Assembly (NCBI GenBank): GCA_028691385.1
Contig: JAQUZL010000037.1
Span: 1-15,773 of the forward strand
Source of the DNA: Oscillospiraceae bacterium
GTDB taxonomy: Bacteria > Bacillota > Clostridia > Oscillospirales > Oscillospiraceae
Direction of reading: 5' to 3'
DNA length: 15,773 bases
Below, in pieces: positions 7,629 through 14,094 of the stretch. The notes beneath the pieces were generated by a model that did not search any database, was not told the origin of the DNA, and saw only the letters and a program-made list of their open reading frames with translations. The translations under genes were made by a program, and so were the position numbers. Numbering within the stretch: position 1 is the stretch's first letter; each line of letters opens with the position of its first letter.

Positions 7629-9694
7629 TATGATTCACCTGCTTTGAAATGGTTCAGCCGGATCAAAATTTCGGATTGCTCCAGATCTACTTTATTTGCC
7701 CCGGCGTTCAGCGCGATATGTACGCTGCGGCGACGGTGCTGCAGGTCAATCAAACCACGCTCGGAAAAGACGTCCAGACAGATCTGCGTGCGCAGCAGAC
7801 TGTCGGCGGTGCCGGAAAATCGGGCGATTTCCCGGCTTAGGCACGCGCAGTCCTCAATCAGCCGCCCATCTGTGCAGTGCGCAACAAGATATTTCCAGAC
7901 GCCGACAAAGTCGCTGCGGGGTGGCAAAAAGGCTGCGGCCTCCTGCGGCGAAAGCGGATCGCCATGCAAAAAGCGTTCATAGAGGGATTGCTCCGTGCGG
8001 TGACGGCTGCGGGTCTGGTCGTCGGGACGGATGTCCGTCAGACTGAGCTGCACCGTGCGCGTACCGCGGAATTCGTTGATCTGCGGGGAAAAGGCGATTT
8101 CCACGGTGTCATTTTCCGCGATGCCGGCGCGGAGCTGATTGGTGGAAAAGAAAATTGCGTTGAAATAGGTTCTGCCGCGCCGCAGCCGCAGCCGCAGGTG
8201 CTTGCAGCCACCGATTTCGCTCAGCCGGTCAACGGTCAGCCCGCGCATGAAAAAGACAGGACGCGGACACGCTGCGCCGCATGGCTCCAGCTGATCGAGC
8301 CGCTCCACGTTGCTCTGGGACAGCAAATCCGGCGTGATCTCGCAGTCAATTTGCAGCGCAGGCGGCGTGCAGGTTTTGCGGTAGTCCGCGGCCAGCGCGC
8401 AAATGGCGTCGTTAAACGCCGCGATGCGGTCACGGCGGATGGTAAAGCCGGCGGCAAGGTCATGCCCACCGAAGCTCTCGAGCAGCTCGCTCAACTTTTC
8501 CAGCGAGGAAAACAGATGAAACCCGCCGTAGCTCCGGGAGGACGCCTTGCCCTTGTCACCATCAAGGCAGATGAGAAACACGGGTCTGGCATAGTCCTCG
8601 GCCAGCCGCGATGCGACAATGCCGACCACGCCCTGATACCACTGCTCGCCCGCCATCACAATGGCAGGCGGCGCTTCCTTCGTGGCTTCGAGCCGCGCAG
8701 CGGCGTCGGCATAGATCTGCGCTTCAATTTCCTGCCGCTGCCGGTTGAGCTGGCAAAGCGTTTCGGCCAGCGCAGACGCCTGCGCGGGGTCGCTGGTCAT
8801 AAACAGCTCCACGGCCAGCTCCACACGCCCCATGCGCCCGGCGGCGTTAATCCGCGGCGCGAGCAGATAGCCGATGGTGCCGGCGCTCAACTGCTTGGTA
8901 TCGCAGCCGCACTCCTTGATGAGCGCGCGCAACCCAAGGCGCGGCGACGCCTTCATAGCGGCGATGCCCTCGGCGGCAAACCGGCGATTTTCACCTGCCA
9001 GAGGCATGACGTCCGCGATGGTGCCAAGGCAGACAAGGTCGCAGTAATCCCGCAGCACGGACTCCTGATCGCCCGAGAGCGCGCTTGCCAGCTTGAAGGC
9101 CACGCCCACGCCCGCCAGCTGTGCGCCGTCATACCGGCAGTCGCGGCGCTGGGGGTCAATCACAGCGACCGCCTGCGGCAGCTCATTTTTGCACTCATGA
9201 TGGTCGGTGATAATGAGATCAATGCCAAGCGCGCGGCAGGCGCGCGCTTCGGCGTCGGCGGTGATGCCGCAGTCCACGGTGATAATCAGCGTGACGCCCT
9301 GCGCGCCCAGCTGCCGAATAGCAGGCTCGTTCAGGCCGTAGCCCTCTTCAATGCGTCCGGGGATATACCAAAGACAGTCTGCCCCCTGCGCGCGCAAAAA
9401 CTCGGTGAGCAGGCACGTTGCCGTGATGCCGTCCACGTCATAGTCGCCATAGACGGCCATGCGCTCGCCACCGGAAATTGCCTGCCGGATGCGCGCAGTG
9501 GCGCGCGCCATGTCGGGAAATTGTGAAGGCTCGGTCAGCGGACAGTCGGTGCTGAGCGCCAGCGCGGCCTTTTGCGGCGTGTCAAAGCCGCGGCTGCATA
9601 AAACGGCAGCCGTCAGTGGGGTAAGCCCGGAACCGTCAAATTGCCGCAGCGCCGCCGGGTCATATCGCCCCACATTCCAAATTCCATACTTCAA
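7628..9694 (-). CDS. recJ: Single-stranded-DNA-specific exonuclease RecJ
   Basis: A 688-residue DHH-family 5'-3' ssDNA exonuclease used in recombination and mismatch or base-excision repair. Motifs seen: AVYGDYDVDGITAT (80-93), TVDCGI (139-144), IITDHHE (161-167), LGTIADVMPL (223-232), RINAAGRMG (281-289), and the DHHA1 segment with SSRSYGGFHL (385-394) and FGGHDLAAGF (408-417). An OB-fold and a C-terminal region follow. The start is TTG at 9694: a TGA lies directly upstream in frame, the next ATG would delete about 60 residues, and the N-terminus with WNV fits the family. A GGATG ribosome site is weak to moderate. It is the first gene of the long minus-strand operon, about 26 bases downstream of the predicted transcription start. 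Confidence 0.96.
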   Translation of the reverse strand: MKYGIWNVGRYDPAALRQFDGSGLTPLTAAVLCSRGFDTPQKAALALSTDCPLTEPSQFPDMARATARIRQAISGGERMAVYGDYDVDGITATCLLTEFLRAQGADCLWYIPGRIEEGYGLNEPAIRQLGAQGVTLIITVDCGITADAEARACRALGIDLIITDHHECKNELPQAVAVIDPQRRDCRYDGAQLAGVGVAFKLASALSGDQESVLRDYCDLVCLGTIADVMPLAGENRRFAAEGIAAMKASPRLGLRALIKECGCDTKQLSAGTIGYLLAPRINAAGRMGRVELAVELFMTSDPAQASALAETLCQLNRQRQEIEAQIYADAAARLEATKEAPPAIVMAGEQWYQGVVGIVASRLAEDYARPVFLICLDGDKGKASSRSYGGFHLFSSLEKLSELLESFGGHDLAAGFTIRRDRIAAFNDAICALAADYRKTCTPPALQIDCEITPDLLSQSNVERLDQLEPCGAACPRPVFFMRGLTVDRLSEIGGCKHLRLRLRRGRTYFNAIFFSTNQLRAGIAENDTVEIAFSPQINEFRGTRTVQLSLTDIRPDDQTRSRHRTEQSLYERFLHGDPLSPQEAAAFLPPRSDFVGVWKYLVAHCTDGRLIEDCACLSREIARFSGTADSLLRTQICLDVFSERGLIDLQHRRRSVHIALNAGANKVDLEQSEILIRLNHFKAGES

Positions 9695-9726
9695 TCAAGA
9701 CACATCCATCAAATTATTTTTCGAAT

Positions 9727-9755
9727 ATTATATCAAATTATGACGCGTTGTACAA
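9727..9755 (-). promoter_or_regulatory. SigA-type promoter of the recJ operon
   Basis: On the minus strand TTGTAC (9755-9750), a 17-base spacer, then a perfect TATAAT (9732-9727). The predicted start is near 9720, giving a leader of about 26 bases before the recJ TTG. It is the only good promoter found ahead of the eight-gene run. Confidence 0.75.
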
Positions 9756-9774
9756 TCCTAACTTTATGGCTGTC

Positions 9775-9780
9775 AGGGGG
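9775..9780 (+). promoter_or_regulatory. Ribosome binding site fixing the TTG start of the phosphoesterase
   Basis: AGGGGG, 7 bases before TTG at 9788. It favours this start over the in-frame ATG at 9740, which has no ribosome site and would put an odd polar stretch before the membrane anchor. Confidence 0.65.
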
Positions 9781-9787
9781 CAAACAT

Positions 9788-10603
9788 TTGAAACGACGCA
9801 GATTCTGGGTGCTGGCCGTCATCGTGCTGGCGCTGATGGCAAAAAGCTGTTTCCTGTGCACGAATGAGTATCGCTGCGGCGTAAGCCGGCTGCCTGCGGC
9901 GTTTGCCGGGCTGCGCATTGCCGTCTTGTCCGATCTGCATGGCGCGCAGTTTGGCCGGGACAATGCCGCGCTGCTGCGCGCGACACGCAGCGCGGCGCCG
10001 GACCTCATTGCGCTGACCGGCGATCTGTGCGGGCAAGCGCTCGCGCCCGCCGACCTTCTCACGCTGGCGCGCGGCCTGCAGGCAATCGCACCGACCTATT
10101 ATGTGACGGGAAACCATGAATGGGCGTCTGGTTTCGTGCAGCAGACGGAAAATGTTTTGAAAACCTGCGGCGTGACGGTGCTCTCCGGCAGCTTTGTGCA
10201 GCTGCGGCGCGGCAGTGAAAGACTTGTCCTCGCAGGGCTGGATGACCCCAACGGGCCATATGACGGAAAAACAGCCGCGCAGCTCATGGCGGAGATTCGC
10301 GCTGACGCGCCGTCCGCGCCGGTGGTGATGCTCTATCACCGCAACGACCGACTCGCGCAGTGGGCGAGCCTGGGGACGGCTTTGGTGCTGTGCGGCCACA
10401 GCCACGGCGGCGTTGTGCGCGTGCCGGGGCTTGGCGGCCTGTTTGGGCCGGGGGGAAGGCGATTCCCGGCATATGACGCGGGCGTTTATCGGCAGGCGAA
10501 TACCACCATGCTGGTTTCCCGCGGCCTCGGCAATGGCGGCATCGTGCCGCGGCTGGGAAATCCGCCGGAGATTGCCATTGCGGTGCTTTGCGCAGATTCA
10601 TGA
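9788..10603 (+). CDS. Membrane-anchored metallophosphoesterase (YaeI/YkuE-like)
   Basis: With TTG at 9788 the product is 271 residues. It has a basic start (MKRRR), one hydrophobic segment at about 6-18 followed by cysteines at 21, 24 and 30, then a calcineurin-like phosphoesterase domain. The dimetal site is complete: LSDLHG (D49, H51), TGDL (D79), GNHEW (N109, H110), LYHRND (H184) and GHSHGGVVRVP (H203/H205 region). The GHSHGG-x-x-R-x-P ending is typical of YaeI/YkuE-type enzymes, which cleave phosphodiester or pyrophosphate bonds in membrane or wall-related molecules; the substrate here is unknown. The domain probably faces outside, anchored by the N-terminal helix; a cleaved signal peptide is less likely. 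It is divergent from recJ. I found no convincing promoter of its own; TACAAT at 9751-9756 lacks a good -35. Confidence 0.88.
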   Translation: MKRRRFWVLAVIVLALMAKSCFLCTNEYRCGVSRLPAAFAGLRIAVLSDLHGAQFGRDNAALLRATRSAAPDLIALTGDLCGQALAPADLLTLARGLQAIAPTYYVTGNHEWASGFVQQTENVLKTCGVTVLSGSFVQLRRGSERLVLAGLDDPNGPYDGKTAAQLMAEIRADAPSAPVVMLYHRNDRLAQWASLGTALVLCGHSHGGVVRVPGLGGLFGPGGRRFPAYDAGVYRQANTTMLVSRGLGNGGIVPRLGNPPEIAIAVLCADS

Positions 10604-10631
10604 ACATTTCATAAACTTTGAGAAGAGCCAA

Positions 10632-10659
10632 TTGCAAAATACCGTCTGTCCGCTATAAT
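10632..10659 (+). promoter_or_regulatory. Promoter of the zinc-ribbon membrane protein gene
   Basis: TTGCAA (10632-10637), a 16-base spacer, and a perfect TATAAT (10654-10659). The expected transcription start at about 10666 falls on the ribosome binding site, leaving a leader of only about 11 bases before the ATG. Confidence 0.6.
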
Positions 10660-10676
10660 AAACGCAGGTGATTGAA

Positions 10677-11048
10677 ATGTTTCAAAATATTAGATATGCA
10701 CTGCAGCGTTTTATGTATGGCCGCAACGGCGCGGATACCCTTAGCTGGGCGCTGATTATTCTGGGCGCAGTGCTGTGCCTTGTTTCCAGCCTGACAAGCA
10801 GCAGCCTGCTCTATGTGGTCGGATATTTGCCGCTGATGGTTGCGCTTTTCCGGATGTACTCCAGAAATTTGGAAAAGCGCCATGCGGAGAATGCAAAATT
10901 CTGTGGTTTTTTCACCCATTTGAAGGATCGGCAGAATCGGTATTTTTCCTGCCCCAACTGTGCGCAGACCGTGCGCGTGCCGCGCGGCAAGGGAAAAATC
11001 AACATTCGCTGCCCGAAGTGTGGGCGGCAGTTCGTCAAAAAAACATAA
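10677..11048 (+). CDS. Small two-helix membrane protein with C-terminal zinc ribbon
   Basis: A 123-residue protein of unknown function. Two hydrophobic segments at about residues 21-41 and 45-61 form a helical hairpin. A cytoplasmic tail with a zinc ribbon follows: CPNC, about 18 residues, then CPKCGRQF, enough to bind one Zn. Similar membrane/zinc-ribbon proteins are widespread in Clostridia as hypothetical proteins; a role in sensing or complex assembly would be a guess. I favour ATG at 10677, with AGGTGA five bases upstream. An in-frame GTG at 10668, adding three residues, is possible and would be nearly leaderless. It ends 18 bases before the shared palindromic terminator and converges on the gene at 11109-11822. 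Confidence 0.8.
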   Translation: MFQNIRYALQRFMYGRNGADTLSWALIILGAVLCLVSSLTSSSLLYVVGYLPLMVALFRMYSRNLEKRHAENAKFCGFFTHLKDRQNRYFSCPNCAQTVRVPRGKGKINIRCPKCGRQFVKKT

Positions 11049-11065
11049 CGCGCGCGCCGGTACGC

Positions 11066-11116
11066 GTGAATAAAAAGCGGACGCCGCACAGTGTGCGGCG
11101 TCCGCTTTTTATTCAC
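11066..11116. terminator. Bidirectional terminator with perfect 25-base arms
   Basis: The left arm (11066-11090) and right arm (11092-11116) are exact reverse complements around a single G at 11091. The GC-rich core, AGCGGACGCCGC with its partner, is flanked by AAAAA on the left and TTTTT on the right, so it can end transcription from both convergent genes. The TAA of the minus-strand gene lies inside the right arm. Confidence 0.93.
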
Positions 11117-11822
11117 CAAGGAAGGAAACCTGATCGGCGCAGACAAGGTAAAACCGCCGCGCGTCGCATGTGAGTACCAGCACGCCGTCGATTGCGCTGA
11201 GAAGAACTGCATGATGCACCGCAAGCGCGCCGGCGGTCAGGCTGACCGTGCGGTCATGACTGCCGTCCGCCATCTGATGAGAGAGCATGGCGCGAACGGT
11301 CTTGCAGGCGTCCTCTGTGGTCGATGGCAGCAGCGAAAAGACAATCGCGCGCAGCTGCTGCAAAAATACGCGGTCAGCGCTTGCGAGAATCTCAACGCCG
11401 TCTGCTGCGGGAATTGGCGCATAGACCGCGCCGCCGGTATCGAGCGCATGCTGGGTTTGCGGCGAAAAACGGCGGAACGAGCCGGACAGCGCGGAAAGAT
11501 TGTCGCCGCTTTCCTCTGCGCATTCGGCAATCGGATGCGCGCCCTGAATCAGGGATTGTGTCACAAAGGCAAAGGCGTGGTAATCCACGAACGCAGAACA
11601 GGCGCTGCTTTTTAGCAGCTGCAGCACCTGCACAAGCCCCTGACGGCAATCGCCGTCAGACGATTCCGGCGGGAGCGATTCCGGCGCGGATTCCGGATGT
11701 GGCGGAAAAGAATCGGCCTGCGGCGGGCATTGGGGCGCGGCGACCGGTTCCGGCGGCACAGCAACGGAATCACCGTTTGGCTGGTGCAGTCCGGATGATG
11801 AAAACGTATAATATTGGGGCAT
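11109..11822 (-). CDS. Unrecognised protein with proline-rich N-terminal segment
   Basis: A 237-residue protein I cannot assign. The start is secure: AAGGAGG lies 8 bases before ATG at 11822. After a short polar start (MPQYYTFSSSGLHQ), residues 23-55 are low-complexity and rich in Pro, Glu, Ser and Ala, likely disordered. From about 60 the protein looks folded, with helical segments (GLVQVLQLLKSS, LQQLRAIVFSLLPS) and a hydrophobic C-terminal part (AVHHAVLLSAIDGVLVLTC, then RRFYLVCADQVSFLG) that reads like strands of a small alpha/beta domain. There is no signal peptide and no clear membrane helix. Cysteines are scattered without a metal pattern. It lies 64 bases downstream of the HAD phosphatase gene on the same strand with no terminator seen between, so it is probably co-transcribed. 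Its stop codon sits in the terminator palindrome. Confidence 0.8.
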   Translation of the reverse strand: MPQYYTFSSSGLHQPNGDSVAVPPEPVAAPQCPPQADSFPPHPESAPESLPPESSDGDCRQGLVQVLQLLKSSACSAFVDYHAFAFVTQSLIQGAHPIAECAEESGDNLSALSGSFRRFSPQTQHALDTGGAVYAPIPAADGVEILASADRVFLQQLRAIVFSLLPSTTEDACKTVRAMLSHQMADGSHDRTVSLTAGALAVHHAVLLSAIDGVLVLTCDARRFYLVCADQVSFLGE

Positions 11823-11886
11823 GAGATTCCCTCCTTGGCGATCAAAGACGTTGCTACAGTCTATGCGCCGGCGGGAGAAAAGGTTC

Positions 11887-12723
11887 CTACAATGCGTGAA
11901 TCACGGAGGCGACAGCTCCCACGCCGCAATCTGCGGCCAGTGGAAAGCCCGCGCGCAGCAGTGCCGGACTGGCGTTTGCGGGGACAAAGGCGCGATCTGC
12001 CGCTTGCAGCATGGAAAGATCGTTGGGAGAGTCGCCGACGCAGACCAGCGTGCGGCGTCCAAGGGATTTGGCCAAGGCGCGCGCGGCCGCGCCCTTGCTG
12101 ACGCCGGACGCCTGAATTTCGATCATGCGCGGCGCGGAGCGCACCGGGTCGCACCGACCGCCGCTTTCTGCGCGGATAAATGCGGCGGCGCTCTCATAAA
12201 GCGCATCTTCCTCGGCGGTGCAGCCGCAGAAAAAGTCGGGAAATTCCGGCGAAGGGGTATACGGCCCGATGACGGTGATTTTGAGAAACGGTTGGGGAAT
12301 TTCGTCCGCCGGCACCGCGCGTACCGGCACGCCGGATGCGCGCATCCGGTCGCGCTGACCGACGCCGTTGACGGTATAGTGCGATTCGGGGTTCTGCACC
12401 TCAATGCACAGCGTGGGATAGCGCGCGGCGAGCTGCTGCACAAGCCCCGCGCAGTCGGTCATGCCGCGGCGAAACAATTCTTGCCCGGTGGAAAGATCGC
12501 AGCAGTAAGCGCCGTTGAACAAAATGCACGGCGCGTTGACCGGGACGGACGCGGCGCGCGGCTGGAACATGCCAAGACTGCGGCCTGTCGCAATGGTAAA
12601 CGCGCCGCCCTCGCGGATAAAATCGGCAATTGCGTCAAGATTGGACTGCGGAATCATATCGTCTAAATCGGTCAGTGTGCGGTCAAAATCGCTGACCAGC
12701 AAGATCTCGTCATAACGCCCCAT
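11887..12723 (-). CDS. Cof-type HAD-superfamily phosphatase
   Basis: A 278-residue haloacid-dehalogenase-fold hydrolase with a C2 cap, usual length for the Cof/YidA group. The motifs are DFDRTL (D12 nucleophile, D14 acid/base), ATGR (T46), GVSKG (K210) and VGDSPND (D231, D235). R15 replaces the usual Gly of DxDGT, an uncommon but tolerated change. Such enzymes dephosphorylate sugar phosphates, nucleotides or cofactor phosphates such as FMN or PLP in the cytoplasm; the substrate cannot be read from sequence. ATG at 12723 is preceded by AGGTGG. It is transcribed from its own promoter (12800-12828) with a leader of about 70 bases. The unknown proline-rich protein follows after 64 bases. Confidence 0.9.
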   Translation of the reverse strand: MGRYDEILLVSDFDRTLTDLDDMIPQSNLDAIADFIREGGAFTIATGRSLGMFQPRAASVPVNAPCILFNGAYCCDLSTGQELFRRGMTDCAGLVQQLAARYPTLCIEVQNPESHYTVNGVGQRDRMRASGVPVRAVPADEIPQPFLKITVIGPYTPSPEFPDFFCGCTAEEDALYESAAAFIRAESGGRCDPVRSAPRMIEIQASGVSKGAAARALAKSLGRRTLVCVGDSPNDLSMLQAADRAFVPANASPALLRAGFPLAADCGVGAVASVIHAL

Positions 12724-12750
12724 GCGGCCACCTGCTTTCCTGTTTTATAA

Positions 12751-12771
12751 CGCCTTGGCGAACCACGCCAA
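12751..12771 (-). repeat. Small overlapping inverted repeats in the HAD gene leader
   Basis: TTGGCG (12755-12760) pairs with CGCCAA (12766-12771) across a 5-base loop. The preceding CGCC (12751-12754) can pair with the same GGCG, so the two stems exclude each other. It lies between the predicted transcription start and the start codon. The stems are short; a regulatory role is speculation. Confidence 0.45.
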
Positions 12772-12799
12772 ACTACGCATCATAGATTGTTTTTTAAAT

Positions 12800-12828
12800 A
12801 GTTTATCATGGGCGGAAAGCTTTGTCAA
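12800..12828 (-). promoter_or_regulatory. Promoter of the HAD phosphatase gene
   Basis: On the minus strand a perfect TTGACA (12828-12823), 17-base spacer, then TAAACT (12805-12800) with a TGA just upstream that makes an extended -10. Transcription would start near 12793. Confidence 0.62.
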
Positions 12829-12845
12829 AAAACCAGATAGAGCCT

Positions 12846-12874
12846 TTGCATTTCCGGGGAAAATGGTGTATCTT
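12846..12874 (+). promoter_or_regulatory. Possible promoter of the XpaC-family gene
   Basis: TTGCAT (12846-12851), 17-base spacer, TATCTT (12869-12874). Both boxes are four of six matches, so this is tentative. It would be divergent from the HAD promoter, about 17 bases between the two -35 boxes. Confidence 0.35.
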
Positions 12875-12889
12875 TATTGGGTATAGAAT

Positions 12890-12896
12890 GGAGGGG
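12890..12896 (+). promoter_or_regulatory. Ribosome binding site fixing the start at 12903
   Basis: GGAGGGG, 6 bases before ATG at 12903. It rules out the longer reading from TTG at 12822, which would run through the -35 region of the HAD promoter. Confidence 0.75.
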
Positions 12897-12902
12897 CAGA
12901 CG

Positions 12903-14036
12903 ATGGGACAAACTCCGCAAAATTCCCCAAAATACCCGAGCAATGATTTCGCATGGTGGGTGATCACCATCTTGTGTTTTGCTTCCGGCGGATTTTGGTG
13001 GGTTGGCCTGATTTTGATTTTCATGAATACGTCCGGCAAACTGCCGCCGCTGAACGCGCAGAAGCGGCGCGAGGCGGAAGCGCGCTTTCGTGCGCAAACC
13101 GAGCAGATTTACCGCAATGTGCAGGCCGCCGCGCAGTCTGCCGCACAGACAGCGCCCGCGCCGCAGCGCAAGGAAAAAAAGCGCCCCGGACGGGGGCGCA
13201 TGATCGCAGGCTGCGTGATTGCGGCCGCGTTTTCTGTGACGGCCGCGCAGTCGATTGCGGCGTTTGTGCAGGCGCTGCTCTATCATCAGACGTTTGCCGA
13301 GCCGCTTTCAGACGCCATTGTTGCAACGGTGCTGGCGGTGGCCGGCGCAGCGCTGGCGCTTTCCGGTTACCGCTATGGCGCGCGGGAACGGCGCTATGCC
13401 GCCTATGCCGCCTATGCCGCCATGGTGGGGCAGCTGGATGAGGTGCCGCTGTCCCGCGTGGCCGGCGCAACCGGCACGCCGATGAAAAAGGTGCGTAAGG
13501 ATTTTCAAAATATGATTGACGCAGGCTGGTTTGGCCCCGCCGCATGGATGGACAAGGACGCGAATCTGCTGCGCCGAACGCCAGCCGCCGAGCAGCCGCC
13601 GGAACGGGCGATGACGCAGGATGAGCAGATTTTGCGGCAGATTCGCGCGGATAATGATCTCATCGCCAACCCCGAGATTTCGCGCAAAATTGCCCGGATC
13701 GAGGAACTGACGAGAAAGATATTCCGCCTGGTGGAGGAGCGCCCGGAAAAGAAGCCGCAGCTGCGGAGCTTTTTGGACTACTACCTGCCCCAGACGCTGA
13801 AAATTCTGGAAAGCTATGCCAGAATGGAAGCGCAGGGCGTGGAGGGCGAAAACATCGCGCGCGCCAAATCGCAGATCGAAGTTATGATCGACACCTTGGT
13901 GGAGAGCTACGAAAAGCAGCTCGACAAGCTGTTTGCCGGCGACGTGCTGGACATCACATCAGATATTGCGGTAATGGAGGCCATGCTGCAACGCGACGGC
14001 CTGACCGAGGATTTGCTGCAGCCGGACAAGACTTGA
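12903..14036 (+). CDS. XpaC-family membrane protein
   Basis: A 377-residue protein. Hydrophobic segments lie at about 18-41 (WWVITILCF...VGLILIFM), 99-126 and 136-155. A basic, Ala/Gln-rich linker (51-97) sits between the first and second. Residues 160-225 look like a small winged-helix-like module (AAMVGQLDEVPLSRVAGATG, KKVRKDFQNMIDAGWFG). From about 238 to the end it is a helical, coiled-coil-prone domain (EQILRQIRADNDLIANPEIS, LRSFLDYYLPQTLKILESY, IEVMIDTLVESYEKQLDKLF) that matches my memory of the XpaC/'5-bromo-4-chloroindolyl phosphate hydrolysis' family. XpaC genes often sit beside telA (toxic anion resistance); no telA is in view. The biochemical role is unknown and the family name is historical. 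Its stop codon overlaps the -35 box of the next gene. Confidence 0.82.
   Translation: MGQTPQNSPKYPSNDFAWWVITILCFASGGFWWVGLILIFMNTSGKLPPLNAQKRREAEARFRAQTEQIYRNVQAAAQSAAQTAPAPQRKEKKRPGRGRMIAGCVIAAAFSVTAAQSIAAFVQALLYHQTFAEPLSDAIVATVLAVAGAALALSGYRYGARERRYAAYAAYAAMVGQLDEVPLSRVAGATGTPMKKVRKDFQNMIDAGWFGPAAWMDKDANLLRRTPAAEQPPERAMTQDEQILRQIRADNDLIANPEISRKIARIEELTRKIFRLVEERPEKKPQLRSFLDYYLPQTLKILESYARMEAQGVEGENIARAKSQIEVMIDTLVESYEKQLDKLFAGDVLDITSDIAVMEAMLQRDGLTEDLLQPDKT
13395..13421 (+). repeat. Three exact 9-base tandem repeats in the XpaC-family gene
   Basis: TATGCCGCC occurs three times in a row and encodes Tyr-Ala-Ala x3 at residues 165-173, just after the third membrane segment. Copy number could vary by slippage without shifting frame. 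Confidence 0.9.
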
Positions 14037-14061
14037 CAGCAATTGGACGGCTTGGTATCAT
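14033..14061 (+). promoter_or_regulatory. SigA-type promoter of the DtxR-family gene
   Basis: Perfect TTGACA (14033-14038), 17-base spacer, TATCAT (14056-14061, five of six). The -35 overlaps the stop codon of the preceding gene. The transcription start is expected near 14068, with a leader of about 27 bases. Confidence 0.82.
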
Positions 14062-14068
14062 AATGATA
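14056..14068. promoter_or_regulatory. Palindrome over the -10 box, possible metal-regulator operator
   Basis: TATCATAATGATA is a perfect 6-1-6 palindrome covering the -10 element and the predicted start of the DtxR-family gene. AT-rich dyads at this position are typical of autoregulated metal-sensor genes, and the site resembles Fur/MntR-type boxes only loosely. Which protein binds, if any, is inference. Confidence 0.45.
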
Positions 14069-14094
14069 AGCAATCATATGACGGGAGGTATTTC

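Noticed and set aside
5454..7982. Long plus-strand open frame of 842 codons opposite rel and the end of recJ
   Set aside because: It is the antisense shadow of GC-rich coding sequence: no ribosome site, an atypical His/Gly/Val/Asp-rich composition, and the opposite strand has complete Rel motifs.
7877..9526. Long plus-strand open frame opposite recJ, and similar ones at 2-658, 665-1972, 2101-3054 and 3647-4396
   Set aside because: All lie wholly opposite genes with clear conserved motifs and have no promoter or ribosome site; codon bias of the sense strand removes antisense stops.
9726..9756. Plus-strand promoter for the phosphoesterase using TACAAT at 9751-9756
   Set aside because: The hexamer 17 bases upstream (TTATAT) is a poor -35, and the site coincides with the better minus-strand recJ promoter.
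9641..9787. Earlier starts for the phosphoesterase (9641 or ATG 9740)
   Set aside because: They fall inside recJ or its promoter, have no ribosome site, and add a segment before the natural basic-plus-hydrophobic N-terminus.
11324..12666. Plus-strand open frames opposite the proline-rich and HAD genes
   Set aside because: Arg/Ala-rich antisense frames without start signals; the minus-strand genes have strong ribosome sites and, for HAD, all four motifs.
12822..12902. N-terminal extension of the XpaC-family gene from TTG at 12822
   Set aside because: No ribosome site there, it overlaps the HAD promoter and the gene's own likely promoter, and GGAGGGG marks ATG 12903.
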